The notes under the pieces were generated by a model. It did no database searches and had not been told where the DNA came from. It saw only the letters and a program-made list of their open reading frames with translations. This document shows positions 15,414 through 25,223 of a DNA stretch of 42,921 nucleotides, piece by piece. The stretch comes from an uncultured bacterium. GTDB lineage: Bacteria; Verrucomicrobiota; Kiritimatiellia; RFP12; UBA1067. Every line of letters starts with the position of its first letter. Within the stretch, counting starts at the first letter, position 1. The stretch covers positions 1-42,921 of the forward strand of contig CACXRO010000007.1 in NCBI GenBank assembly GCA_902770045.1, written 5' to 3'. The position numbers were made by a program, and so were the translations under genes.

Positions 15414-16178
15414 CTACTTGAAGATGTCCATGGGGCTCGTCGCGCTCGCGGTGGCGCGGGAGGAGGGCGGACCGGCCTTGAGCGCAATTTCGGCGGCCTG
15501 GACGGCGAGGCCGAACGCCTTCGCCATCGCCACCGGGTCGTCCGCCGCGGCGACGGCGGTGTTGGCGAGGACGGCGTCCGCGCCGAGCTCGATCGCCTCG
15601 GCGGCGTGGGAGGGGAGACCGATGCCGGCGTCGACGACTACCGGCACGTGGCTCTGCTCGACGATGATCTCGATCATGTCGCGGGTGCGGATGCCGCGGT
15701 TGGAGCCGATGGGGCTGCCGAGCGGCATAACCGCCGCGGCGCCGGCGTCCTCGCAGTGGCGAGCGAGGACGGGGTCGGCGTTGATGTAGGGGAGGACGAC
15801 CATCCCGAGCTTCGCGCATTCCCTCACCGCCTCCAGCGTCTCGACCGGGTCGGGCAGCAGGTAGCGCGCGTCGGGGTGGACCTCGATCTTGATCCAGTTG
15901 TAGCCGGCGGCCTTGCCGAGCTTGGCGATGCGCACGGCCTCGGCGGCGTTGCGCGCGCCGGAGGTGTTGAGCATCACCTCGACCTTCGAGCGGTCGATGA
16001 CGCCGAGGATGTCGTCGTGCGCGGCGTCGTCCTCGTGGACGCGCGTGAGCGCGGTGGTGACGAGCTCGGTGCCGCTCGCCGCGATGGCTGCCTTCAGGAG
16101 CTCGCCCGAGGCGAACTTGCCCGTTCCCAGAAAGAAGCGGCTCGAGAACTTCCTGCCGCCGATGACCAGTTCCTTCAT
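15414..16178 (-). CDS. thiG: Thiazole synthase ThiG
   Basis: A 254-residue TIM-barrel enzyme that joins dehydroglycine, deoxyxylulose phosphate and ThiS-bound sulfur to form the thiazole phosphate. Seen are KELVIGGRKFSSRFFLGTGK at the start, the conserved WIKIEVHPD and VDAGIGLPSHAAEA segments. The ATG at 16178 gives the usual N-terminus and follows GGAGGAAGGAACA; an ATG 21 bases upstream lies within the riboswitch and is not used. It heads the thiG-thiH-thiC operon behind a TPP riboswitch. ThiS, ThiF, ThiE and ThiD are not in the window. Confidence 0.95.
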   Translation of the reverse strand: MKELVIGGRKFSSRFFLGTGKFASGELLKAAIAASGTELVTTALTRVHEDDAAHDDILGVIDRSKVEVMLNTSGARNAAEAVRIAKLGKAAGYNWIKIEVHPDARYLLPDPVETLEAVRECAKLGMVVLPYINADPVLARHCEDAGAAAVMPLGSPIGSNRGIRTRDMIEIIVEQSHVPVVVDAGIGLPSHAAEAIELGADAVLANTAVAAADDPVAMAKAFGLAVQAAEIALKAGPPSSRATASATSPMDIFK

Positions 16179-16184
16179 TGTTCC

Positions 16185-16264
16185 TTCCTCCGCCGGCATT
16201 ACCCGGATCAGGTTCGCGGGTCTTATCTCAGCCGGCGGCGCACCCTGCGCGCCAGCACCCCGTT
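16185..16264 (-). promoter_or_regulatory. TPP riboswitch (THI element)
   Basis: Read on the minus strand, the leader has the thi-box landmarks in order: GGGGTGCTGG, CTGAGA (16226-16231), ACCCGCGAACCTGATCCGGG, then TAATGCCGGCGGAGGAAGG. The 3' end of the aptamer runs into the thiG ribosome site, so ligand binding could hide it and lower translation. Confidence 0.93.
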
Positions 16265-16275
16265 GATGAGTGCGT

Positions 16276-16284
16276 ATTATAGCA
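16276..16284 (-). promoter_or_regulatory. Extended -10 promoter of the thi operon
   Basis: On the minus strand TGCTATAAT is followed by ACGC. The predicted start, about 16269, lies just before the TPP aptamer. Upstream are repeated CACGAA(C/T) units (16285-16318). Confidence 0.7.
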
Positions 16285-16326
16285 TAATTCGTGGTTCGTG
16301 ATTCGTGGTTCGTGGCTCGGGGGTGA

Positions 16327-16552
16327 AACTCCGATGGTTTGGGCTCTCGCTACCGCTCCGCAGCTTCGCCCATGACAACCCTACTTGCGATTCCTTAGCA
16401 GACTGATTTATATCTGGGGGCTGAGCCCCCAGACCCCCTGCGGCGGAGCCGCAGATATAACCCATGGCAACTGCGGCCGTAGCGAATGAATTTGATATGC
16501 GAAGCGTAGTCCATTCTGCGGAGCGGTAGCGAGAGCCCCACGGATCGGAGTT
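16327..16552. mobile_element. MITE-like element with terminal inverted repeats, copy A
   Basis: The ends are near-perfect inverted repeats of about 37 bp: left 16327-16363 (AACTCCGAT, then GGGCTCTCGCTACCGCTCCG) and right 16516-16552 (CTGCGGAGCGGTAGCGAGAG ... GGATCGGAGTT). Inside is a cruciform-like core: outer stem TTATATCTG (16408-16416) with CAGATATAA (16452-16460), enclosing GGGGGCTGAGCCCCC and CTGCGGCGGAGCCGCAG hairpins. It carries no gene. A related copy is at 40512-40736. The rest of the 16285-16748 gap holds CACGAA repeats, GC-rich palindromes and the rpoD promoter. Confidence 0.8.
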
Positions 16553-16683
16553 AGTATCACCCGCGACGAGACCGAGCGAGCGTATCCCCCGAACGAAGTG
16601 AGCCGCGAAGCGGGCGCTATGCGGGGTGCCCGCCGCGATGCCGCGCCCCTACACTCTACCCCCTTGCGCTTTTCCGCCGGATG

Positions 16684-16692
16684 TGATATACT
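16684..16692 (+). promoter_or_regulatory. Extended -10 promoter of rpoD
   Basis: TGATATACT followed by ACAC; the predicted transcription start near 16699 gives a leader of about 50 bases with GGAG before the ATG. A TTGACA at 16704-16709 with TATACT at 16730-16735 is an alternative, but the 20-base spacing is poor. Confidence 0.5.
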
Positions 16693-16748
16693 ACACCAAA
16701 CACTTGACAAAGTGAGAATGGGTGGACTGTATACTGGAGCGACCAAAA

Positions 16749-18860
<2,112 letters not shown>

Positions 18861-18875
18861 CGAACACGAAAGTCC

Positions 18876-18908
18876 GCCCGCCTGGGTTGCGAACCGGCGG
18901 GCGCAACC
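18876..18908 (+). promoter_or_regulatory. Two mutually exclusive hairpins between rpoD and the RRM gene
   Basis: GCCCGCC (18876-18882) can pair with GGCGGGC (18896-18902), or GGTTGCG (18885-18891) with CGCAACC (18902-18908). The pairings overlap, so only one can form at a time. No U-tract follows. Confidence 0.45.
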
Positions 18909-18947
18909 TGAAACCAGAAACCAGGAAGAAAGAAGGAGAAGAGAAGA

Positions 18948-19445
18948 ATGAACTGCATCATCAACGGAGTGTGCGACCTGTTCGCCCCCCCCACCCAGTG
19001 CGCGGCGATCACCCTCGCCGCCGTCGCGTTCGTCGCCGGCGTGCTGGCGACGTGCATCGTCTGCCGCCTCTGCCGCGGCTGCGGCTGCAAGTCCGGCAAG
19101 GCCCAGTCCCGCCAGGGCGCGCGCCCCCAGCAGGCGCCCCGCCGCGTGGAGCAGCCGTTCGAGAAGCGCAAGCCGCATCCCGCCCCCGCCGACGGCTCGG
19201 TGGAGATCTACGTCGGCAACCTGAGCTACGACATGACGGAGGACCAGCTCCGCGCCGAGTTCGAGGCGTTCGGCAAGGTCAACTCGACTAGGCTGGTGAT
19301 GAACCGCTTCAACGGCAAGTCCAAGGGCTTCGGCTTCATCCAGATGCCGAACCGGGACGAGGCGGAGCGCGCGTGCGCGGCGATCAACGACAAGGAGATC
19401 ATGGGCCGCCGCGTGAAGTGCAACGAGGCCAAGAACCTCATCTGA
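18948..19445 (+). CDS. Membrane-anchored RRM RNA-binding protein
   Basis: A 165-residue protein with one transmembrane helix near residues 19-38 (AAITLAAVAFVAGVLATCIV), a cysteine cluster just after it (C36, C39, C42, C45, C47), a basic proline/glutamine linker, and a C-terminal RNA recognition motif from about residue 85. The RRM has RNP2 IYVGNL and RNP1 KGFGFIQM, like the small RNA-binding proteins of cyanobacteria and many PVC bacteria. Those are normally soluble; a membrane anchor is unusual and would place RNA binding at the inner membrane. It follows rpoD by 87 bases and has a strong GAAGGAGAAGAGAAG ribosome site. The DJ-1 gene follows after 13 bases. Confidence 0.88.
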   Translation: MNCIINGVCDLFAPPTQCAAITLAAVAFVAGVLATCIVCRLCRGCGCKSGKAQSRQGARPQQAPRRVEQPFEKRKPHPAPADGSVEIYVGNLSYDMTEDQLRAEFEAFGKVNSTRLVMNRFNGKSKGFGFIQMPNRDEAERACAAINDKEIMGRRVKCNEAKNLI

Positions 19446-19458
19446 ACGGAGGCCGCCC

Positions 19459-20025
19459 ATGCAGGAGAACACCGCGCCGACGGCGCTCGTCCCGCTGGCC
19501 GACGGCTACGAGGAGATCGAGGCGGCGACCATCGTCGACGTCCTGCGCCGCGGCGGCGTCGAGGTGACGACCGCCGCGGTCGGCGGCTCGCTCGAGGTCC
19601 GCGGCGCCCACGGCATGGGCACCCGCGCCGACGCGCTCTTCGCCGAGGTGCAGGAGCGGGACTTCGACGCGATCGTCCTGCCGGGCGGCGGCGAGGGCAC
19701 CGACAACCTCCGCAAGTGCAGTGCGCTCCTGGAGCGGATCGTGCGCCAGCGCGAGCAGCGCGGGCTCCTCGCGGCGGTCTGCGCGGCGCCGACCGTCCTC
19801 TCCGCCGCGGGCGTACTTTCGCCCAACCAGCACGCCACCTGCTACCCCACCTGCCAGCTTGAGCTCGACTGCCCGTGGATCAACCAGCCGGTCGTCGAGC
19901 ACAACGGCATCGTCACCGGCCAGGCGCCGGGCTCGGCGATGCTCTTCTCGCTCGTGGTCCTCAAGGTCCTCGTCGGCGAACAGGTGGCCCGCAAGGTCGC
20001 CCGGGGCATGGTGTTCGAGTTCTGA
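19459..20025 (+). CDS. DJ-1/PfpI family protein
   Basis: A 188-residue protein of the DJ-1 (YajL/ThiJ) family. The reactive cysteine is C108 in LLAAVCAAPTVL, with the partner glutamate in DGYEEIEA (residue 18 or 19) and the strand AIVLPGG. Family members act in oxidative stress, as glyoxalase-like enzymes, or in protein and nucleotide deglycation; which applies here is not readable. The start follows CGGAGGCCGCCC. It sits between the RRM and ClC genes with gaps of 13 and 3 bases, so it belongs to one operon with them. Confidence 0.9.
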   Translation: MQENTAPTALVPLADGYEEIEAATIVDVLRRGGVEVTTAAVGGSLEVRGAHGMGTRADALFAEVQERDFDAIVLPGGGEGTDNLRKCSALLERIVRQREQRGLLAAVCAAPTVLSAAGVLSPNQHATCYPTCQLELDCPWINQPVVEHNGIVTGQAPGSAMLFSLVVLKVLVGEQVARKVARGMVFEF

Positions 20026-20028
20026 CGG

Positions 20029-21486
20029 ATGCTCGAGCGGCTGTCGATCTCGTCCTTCAGGTTCTTTCTCGCGGGCAAGGGGCTTTCGTTCCGCACCACG
20101 GGGAAGTACCTGGGCGAGTCGATGCTCGTCGGCATCGTCGTCGGGCTCGCGGCGGCCGCGTTCCGCTGGATGATCTACTGGGGGCGCGTGCTGCTGCTCG
20201 ACGGCGTCGGGCACCACGCGGAGCTCTCCTGCCTGCACACCGGCTCGGCGGTGGCGGCCGACTTCTCGATCGAGGCGATGCTCTGCGACCCGCGGCGCTG
20301 GACGCTTCTCGTGCTGCCGATGGTCGGCGCCGCGCTGGGCTGGCTGCTCATCCGCCGCTTCTCCAAGCTCGAGAACGCGCGTGGCACCGACTGCGCCATC
20401 CGCGCCTACCACCAGCGCGACGGCTACGTGACGAGCGAGGTGGTGCCGGTCAAGCCGCTCGCCTCGGTGCTCACCGTCGCCTCCGGCGGCTCGGCCGGCT
20501 ACGAGGGCCCGGTCACGCTCGTCGGCGCTGCCTGCGGCTCGGCGGTCGCGAGGATAATGAACCTCACCCCTCGCGCGCGGCGCATCCTGATGGCCGCCGG
20601 CCTCGCCGCCGGCATCGGCGCGCTCTTCCAGGCCCCGCTCGCCGGGGCGATCTTCGGTTGCGAGATCTTCTACTCCTCGAGCGACGTCGAGTACGAGACG
20701 ATGGTGCCTTCGTTCGTGGCCTCGGCCGTCTCCTACACCGTCTTCGCCTGCTTCTACGGCTGGGCGCCGCTCTTCTCGATGCCCGGCGAGTGCGTCTACG
20801 ACTCCGGCCTCAGGCTCTTCCCCTACTTCTGCCTCGCGCTCGTGGTGGCGCTGGGGGCGCGGTTCTACATCATGTTCTTTCGCGCCACCGAGACCTGGTT
20901 CAAGCGCGTGCGCATGCCCGGCCTCGCCAAGGTCGCGCTCGGCGGGCTCGTGACCGGCGTGATCGGCTTCTTCGTGCCCGACATCCTCGGCACCAGCTAC
21001 CCGCTCATCGGCGCCTGCCTCTCGGCCGGCTTCGCGTCCGACTTCGGCGCCGCCGTGCCGCTCTCCGCCGCCGGCTTCTTCTGCTTCTTCGTGATGAAGG
21101 CGGTGGCCACCTCGTTCACCGTCGGCTCCGGCGGCTCCGGCGGCGTCTTCGCGCCGGCGATCGTCTGCGGCGGCTCGCTCGGCGCCGCGGTCGGCCTCTG
21201 CTTCCACAGCCTGCTGCCGCCGTCGGTCGGCATCCAGCCCGCGGCGTTCGCGCTCGTCGGCATGGCGGGCTTCCTCGCCTCGGCGGTGCGCATCCCGCTG
21301 ACGGCGGTGGTGATCGTGGCGGAGATCTCCGGCAACCACGGCCTGCTGCTGCCGGCGATGTGGGTGTGCGGCATCTCCTTCTGGCTCAACGACAGCTGGT
21401 CGCTCTACCGCAGCCAGCCCCACAGCCGCTTCTCGTCGCCGGTCCACCGCGCGGACATGATCCCGGCCGGGGAGGGCAGGGCGTGA
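20029..21486 (+). CDS. ClC-family chloride channel or transporter
   Basis: A 485-residue integral membrane protein of the ClC family, which moves chloride or fluoride, often in exchange for protons. Family motifs: GGSAGYEGP, holding the gating glutamate in the GREGP position (about residues 156-164), and GSGGSGGVFAPA (about 367-378), the second selectivity stretch. Around ten hydrophobic helices are visible. No C-terminal CBS domains follow, and the final 40 residues are short and polar. The start codon comes 3 bases after the DJ-1 stop; the end overlaps the HAD gene by GTGA. A fluoride-exporting type is possible but not shown. Confidence 0.92.
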   Translation: MLERLSISSFRFFLAGKGLSFRTTGKYLGESMLVGIVVGLAAAAFRWMIYWGRVLLLDGVGHHAELSCLHTGSAVAADFSIEAMLCDPRRWTLLVLPMVGAALGWLLIRRFSKLENARGTDCAIRAYHQRDGYVTSEVVPVKPLASVLTVASGGSAGYEGPVTLVGAACGSAVARIMNLTPRARRILMAAGLAAGIGALFQAPLAGAIFGCEIFYSSSDVEYETMVPSFVASAVSYTVFACFYGWAPLFSMPGECVYDSGLRLFPYFCLALVVALGARFYIMFFRATETWFKRVRMPGLAKVALGGLVTGVIGFFVPDILGTSYPLIGACLSAGFASDFGAAVPLSAAGFFCFFVMKAVATSFTVGSGGSGGVFAPAIVCGGSLGAAVGLCFHSLLPPSVGIQPAAFALVGMAGFLASAVRIPLTAVVIVAEISGNHGLLLPAMWVCGISFWLNDSWSLYRSQPHSRFSSPVHRADMIPAGEGRA

Positions 21487-22415
21487 AGCGCGCGGTTCCA
21501 TACGTCAACGAGTCGGTCGCCACCCGGGACCTGAAGTACTACATCTTCGACTGGGACGACAACATCCTCCACATGCCCACCAAGATCCGCATGGAGCGGC
21601 TCGAGGACGACGGCACGTGGCGCCCGGTGGAGCTCTCCACCGCCACCTTCGCGCTGGTGAGGTCCGACACCGAGCACTACCGCGCCCCCGGCGGCAAGTG
21701 GCGCGAGGCTTTCCGCAACTTCGAGGACTCCCCGCAGCGCGACAACTTCCTCGAGGACACCCGCGCCGCGCTCGCGCGCATCGCCGCCGGCGAGCGCCCC
21801 GGCCCCAGCTTCAACGCGCTCAGGAAGACGCTCCGGGAAGGGCGCATTTTCGCGATCGTCACCGCCCGCGGCCACTCCCCCGCCGCCGTCGAGCGCGCGG
21901 TGAGGTGCTTCATCGACGAGGTCCTCACCCCAGAGGAGCGCGAGGAGATGATGAGCTCGCTGCGCGGCTACCGGCAGTGGCTGGACGGCGTGGGCGACGG
22001 TGAGTTTGGCACCGACGAGGAGGAGCTCGACTACTACCTCTCGATGTGCCGCTACTCCGCCGTCACCTACGAGGGCTTCGCCAAGCGCATGGCGGCGGAC
22101 CCCATCTACCAGGAGAAGCTCGCCGTCGCCACCACCGCCGCGCAGCCGGAGCTCGCCAAGGAGTTCGCGATCCGCGACTTCGTGGAGCACGTCTTCCACA
22201 TGCTCCGCCGGAGCGGCAACCTCAACCGCCCGGTGTCGATCGGCTTCTCCGACGACGACAAGGGCAACGTCAAGTCGGTCTCGCGCTACATCGTGGGCGA
22301 GCTCGCCCGCCGCTTCGAGGGCATCAAGTTCGTGGTCTACGACACCTCCGACCGCACCCTCTCGAAGGGCCGCAAGGTCTGCGTCTCGGGCCAGCTCAAC
22401 CTGCCGGGTTTCTGA
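21483..22415 (+). CDS. HAD-superfamily hydrolase
   Basis: A 310-residue protein whose motif I, FDWDDNILHMPT, holds the nucleophile aspartate 23 and aspartate 25 of HAD phosphatases. IVTARGHSP corresponds to motif II, and IGFSDDDKGN to the acidic motif IV. A long helical insert lies between motifs II and IV (about residues 140-230). The substrate is unknown. The GTG at 21483 overlaps the ClC stop by four bases and follows GGGGAGGG. A longer frame running back to 19875 is only a shadow of the ClC and DJ-1 genes. Confidence 0.85.
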   Translation: MKRAVPYVNESVATRDLKYYIFDWDDNILHMPTKIRMERLEDDGTWRPVELSTATFALVRSDTEHYRAPGGKWREAFRNFEDSPQRDNFLEDTRAALARIAAGERPGPSFNALRKTLREGRIFAIVTARGHSPAAVERAVRCFIDEVLTPEEREEMMSSLRGYRQWLDGVGDGEFGTDEEELDYYLSMCRYSAVTYEGFAKRMAADPIYQEKLAVATTAAQPELAKEFAIRDFVEHVFHMLRRSGNLNRPVSIGFSDDDKGNVKSVSRYIVGELARRFEGIKFVVYDTSDRTLSKGRKVCVSGQLNLPGF

Positions 22416-22429
22416 AAGGGGAAAAACAC

Positions 22430-24439
22430 ATGAAGACATCGCGAAGGGAATTCCTGTCCATGCTCTCCGCCGCCACTGGCGCGTTCGCCGCGCCGAAGGG
22501 GCTCTACGCCGCGCTCTCGCCCGAGCGCCGGCTCCGCCTCGGCGTCGTCTCGGACGTGCACATCCACCTCGGCGAGGCCGCCGACCTCGCGAAGTGGCGC
22601 AAGGCGCTCGAGCACTTCCGCGACGTCAAGGTCGACTGCGTCGTCGTCGCCGGCGACATCGCCAACGAGGGACTGGTGGCGGAGCTGGAGGCGTTCGCCA
22701 AGACCTGGTTCGACGTCTTCCCCGGCGACCGGCGGCCCGACGGCGAGAAGGTGGAGCGCGTGTTCATCCTCGGCAACCACGACCCCAGCGAATGGCGCCA
22801 CCGCTCCAGCCCGGCCTACGCGAAGAAGGACGAGAAGGGCAATCCGGTCTTGGACGACGACGGGAAGCCGGTGATCGACGAGGAGGAGTTCCGCGCGAAG
22901 CACCTCTACTGGTCGCGCGAGGCGGTGTGGAAGCGGCTCTTCGGCGAGGAGTACTCCCACTTCTACGCCAAGAACGTCAAGGGCTACTGGTTCCTCGCCT
23001 CCCATTGGCGCAACGGCGGCGTCGGCGGCAAGCACGAGTACGAGGCCGTGGAGCTGCCCGGCTACCTCAAGGAGCACGCCGACGAGCTCGGCCGCGTGAA
23101 GCCGTTCTTCTTCGTCCAGCACCTGCACCCGAAGGGCACCTGCCACGGCGGCGACGCCTGGTGGCCGGACTGCGGCCGGAACACCACCGAGGTGCTCAAG
23201 GAGTTCCCCAACGCAGTCGCGTTCTCTGGCCATTCCCACAGGCCGCTCGCGGACGAGCGCGCCGTCTGGCAGGGCGGCTTCACCAGCTTCGGCACCGCCT
23301 CGCTCTCCTACTCCTCGTCGCTCAAGGGCGGGTTTGACGGCGGCGCCGTGCCGCCGGACGGCTGCGAGCCGCTCGGCAGCGGCTACTGCAACGCCGGCTA
23401 CGTGGTCGACGTCCACGACGGCTTCCTCGCCGTGCGCAGGATCGAGTTCCGCCACATGAAGCCGATCGGCGACGACTGGATCGTGCCGGTGCCGCTCAAC
23501 CCCGCCGCGCCCGAGTTCGCCTTCGCCCCGCGCGCCGCGGCGAAGCAGCCGCCCGCCTACCCCGAGCAGCCCAAGGTGGAGCTGGACGAAGTCGAGGTCA
23601 AGAACGGCGAAGGCGTCATGGAGAAGAAGGTCAGGGTCTCGTTCCCGGCCGTCCAGCAGGGCGACAAGTCCCGCTCCCGCGTCTACGCCTACGAGATCAC
23701 GATGCGGAAGAAGGACGGTACCTCTGCCGCGGTCAGGACCATCCGCTCGGCCGGATGCGACATGCCGCCGTCGCTGGAGCCGGACCGCGTCTGCTGGCTG
23801 CTGCCGGCGACCGCGGCGTTCGTCAGGGACTGCGACTTCGAGATCGTGCCGGTGGACTGCTTCCGCCGCCGCGCGCCACGGCGCCGCGGCTCGATCGCGG
23901 TATTCGGCGGCGCCTCCGCCTGCTGCCGCGCCGCGACCGCGGCGAAGCGGGTCTGGGAGCGGGAGCTGGGGATGGACGTCGATACCTTCGCCGTCGACGG
24001 CTCCGGGCTCGTGGTGGCGAAGGAGAAGAACACCGCAGCCGTCGGCCAGTTCAACGAGGTGTGGCGGCACGGCAAGCGCCACGACCTTTACGTGGTGTGG
24101 ATCGAGCCGGAGGACGTCCCGGCCAAGCCGAAGGCGGTATCCAAGGCGCTTGGAGAGGTGCTGTCCGGCATCCGCAAGCGCGTTCCGAACGCGAAGATCG
24201 CGGTCTTCGCGCCGCTGTCAGCCGCGTCGGCCTCCGCCGAGGAGCTTGGCGCGGTCGTCGCCGCGGTCAAGGCCCGCTGCGCGAAGGGCGGAGCCAGATG
24301 CCTCGACCTCGCCGAGACCGGTGCGTTCAAGGACGGCAAGGCCACTTTCGAGCAGGGAGGCGAGCGCCTCGACGAGCACGGCTACGCCGTCGCCGCCCCC
24401 GCCCAGGCCGCGTTTCTGCGCAAGTTGCTGGAGGGCTGA
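22430..24439 (+). CDS. Tat-exported metallophosphoesterase with C-terminal extension
   Basis: A 669-residue protein starting with a twin-arginine signal (SRREFLSMLSAATGAFA), so it is probably exported folded. The calcineurin-like phosphoesterase core has SDVHIHLG (aspartate 42, histidine 44), GDIANEG (aspartate 77), GNHDPS (about 113-118) and GHSHRP, which together bind two metal ions. A beta-rich region follows, and the last 180 residues look like a degenerate SGNH-type domain (IAVFGGASACC, then VDGSG and LDEHGYA); this assignment is tentative. The start follows GAAAGGGG. The substrate may be a cell-surface phosphate ester or nucleotide. It lies between the HAD and pseudouridine synthase genes with short gaps. 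Confidence 0.85.
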   Translation: MKTSRREFLSMLSAATGAFAAPKGLYAALSPERRLRLGVVSDVHIHLGEAADLAKWRKALEHFRDVKVDCVVVAGDIANEGLVAELEAFAKTWFDVFPGDRRPDGEKVERVFILGNHDPSEWRHRSSPAYAKKDEKGNPVLDDDGKPVIDEEEFRAKHLYWSREAVWKRLFGEEYSHFYAKNVKGYWFLASHWRNGGVGGKHEYEAVELPGYLKEHADELGRVKPFFFVQHLHPKGTCHGGDAWWPDCGRNTTEVLKEFPNAVAFSGHSHRPLADERAVWQGGFTSFGTASLSYSSSLKGGFDGGAVPPDGCEPLGSGYCNAGYVVDVHDGFLAVRRIEFRHMKPIGDDWIVPVPLNPAAPEFAFAPRAAAKQPPAYPEQPKVELDEVEVKNGEGVMEKKVRVSFPAVQQGDKSRSRVYAYEITMRKKDGTSAAVRTIRSAGCDMPPSLEPDRVCWLLPATAAFVRDCDFEIVPVDCFRRRAPRRRGSIAVFGGASACCRAATAAKRVWERELGMDVDTFAVDGSGLVVAKEKNTAAVGQFNEVWRHGKRHDLYVVWIEPEDVPAKPKAVSKALGEVLSGIRKRVPNAKIAVFAPLSAASASAEELGAVVAAVKARCAKGGARCLDLAETGAFKDGKATFEQGGERLDEHGYAVAAPAQAAFLRKLLEG

Positions 24440-24449
24440 CGGGCGCGGT

Positions 24450-25193
24450 ATGGAAGAAAGGCTGCAGAACATAATCGCGCGGGCCGGCGTCGCCTCGCGG
24501 CGCGGCGCGGCGGAGCTGGTGGAGTCGGGCGCGGTGACGGTCGACGGCGTCGTCGTGCGCGAGCCGGGGATGCGGCCGGCGGAGGGCGCGGTGGTGCGCG
24601 TCCACGGGCGCCGCGTCGGCGCGAGGGAGCGGACGCGGACGGTGGCGCTCTACAAGCCGGTCGGGGTGGTGTCGACGATGAGCGACCCGAACGGCGAGCG
24701 GACGGTGGCGGACCTCGTGCGCGTCCCGGAGCGGCTGGTGCCGGCGGGCCGGCTCGACCGCGACTCCGAGGGACTGATGGTGATGTCCAACGACGGCGCG
24801 CTCGTCAACCGCCTCACCCACCCGCGCTTCGGCCACGAGAAGACCTACATCGTGAAGGTGGCGGGGCGCTGGAGCGAGGAGAAGCTCGCCACGCTGCGCT
24901 CGCCGCTGAAGATGGACGACGGCTACGTGATCCGCCCGGTGCCGGTCGAGGTGGTGGAGCTTCGGCGGGACAACACCGCGGTCCTCAAGTTCGTCCTCGG
25001 CGAGGGGCGGAAGCGCCAGATCCGCAAGATGTGCTCGCTCGCGCACCTGGTGGTGCTCTCGCTCAAGCGGGTGGCGATCGGCGGGTATTTTCTGCCGCCG
25101 GACATGAAGCCAGGCGAGTGGCGGGACCTCGGTCCCGGGGAACTTGCGCTCTTGACAAAATCCGGCGGCGGGTGTATCATTCCCCCCCAATAA
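24450..25193 (+). CDS. RsuA/RluB/E/F-family pseudouridine synthase
   Basis: A 247-residue rRNA pseudouridine synthase. The N-terminal S4 RNA-binding domain is seen as RLQNIIARAGVASRRGAAEL, and the catalytic aspartate is D103 in GRLDRDSEGL. The closing motif GEGRKRQIRKM is typical of the RsuA/RluB/RluE/RluF group; I cannot say which uridine is changed. The ATG at 24450 gives the proper S4 start; the longer frame upstream is not used. Its 3' end contains the topA promoter, so the last codons double as a promoter. Confidence 0.92.
   Translation: MEERLQNIIARAGVASRRGAAELVESGAVTVDGVVVREPGMRPAEGAVVRVHGRRVGARERTRTVALYKPVGVVSTMSDPNGERTVADLVRVPERLVPAGRLDRDSEGLMVMSNDGALVNRLTHPRFGHEKTYIVKVAGRWSEEKLATLRSPLKMDDGYVIRPVPVEVVELRRDNTAVLKFVLGEGRKRQIRKMCSLAHLVVLSLKRVAIGGYFLPPDMKPGEWRDLGPGELALLTKSGGGCIIPPQ
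25152..25180 (+). promoter_or_regulatory. Canonical sigma-70 promoter of topA
   Basis: TTGACA (25152-25157) and TATCAT (25175-25180) are 17 bases apart, the best -35/-10 pair in the window. It lies inside the end of the pseudouridine synthase gene; the predicted start near 25187 leaves a leader of about 37 bases with AGGAG before the ATG. Confidence 0.8.
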
Positions 25194-25223
25194 AAGGAAC
25201 GCGGGAGGGCCCGCAGGAGAAAA

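Noticed and set aside
16704-16735. TTGACA...TATACT as the main rpoD promoter
   Set aside because: The 20-base spacing is outside the normal range; the extended -10 box at 16684 matches the local promoter form better. It remains a possible second promoter.
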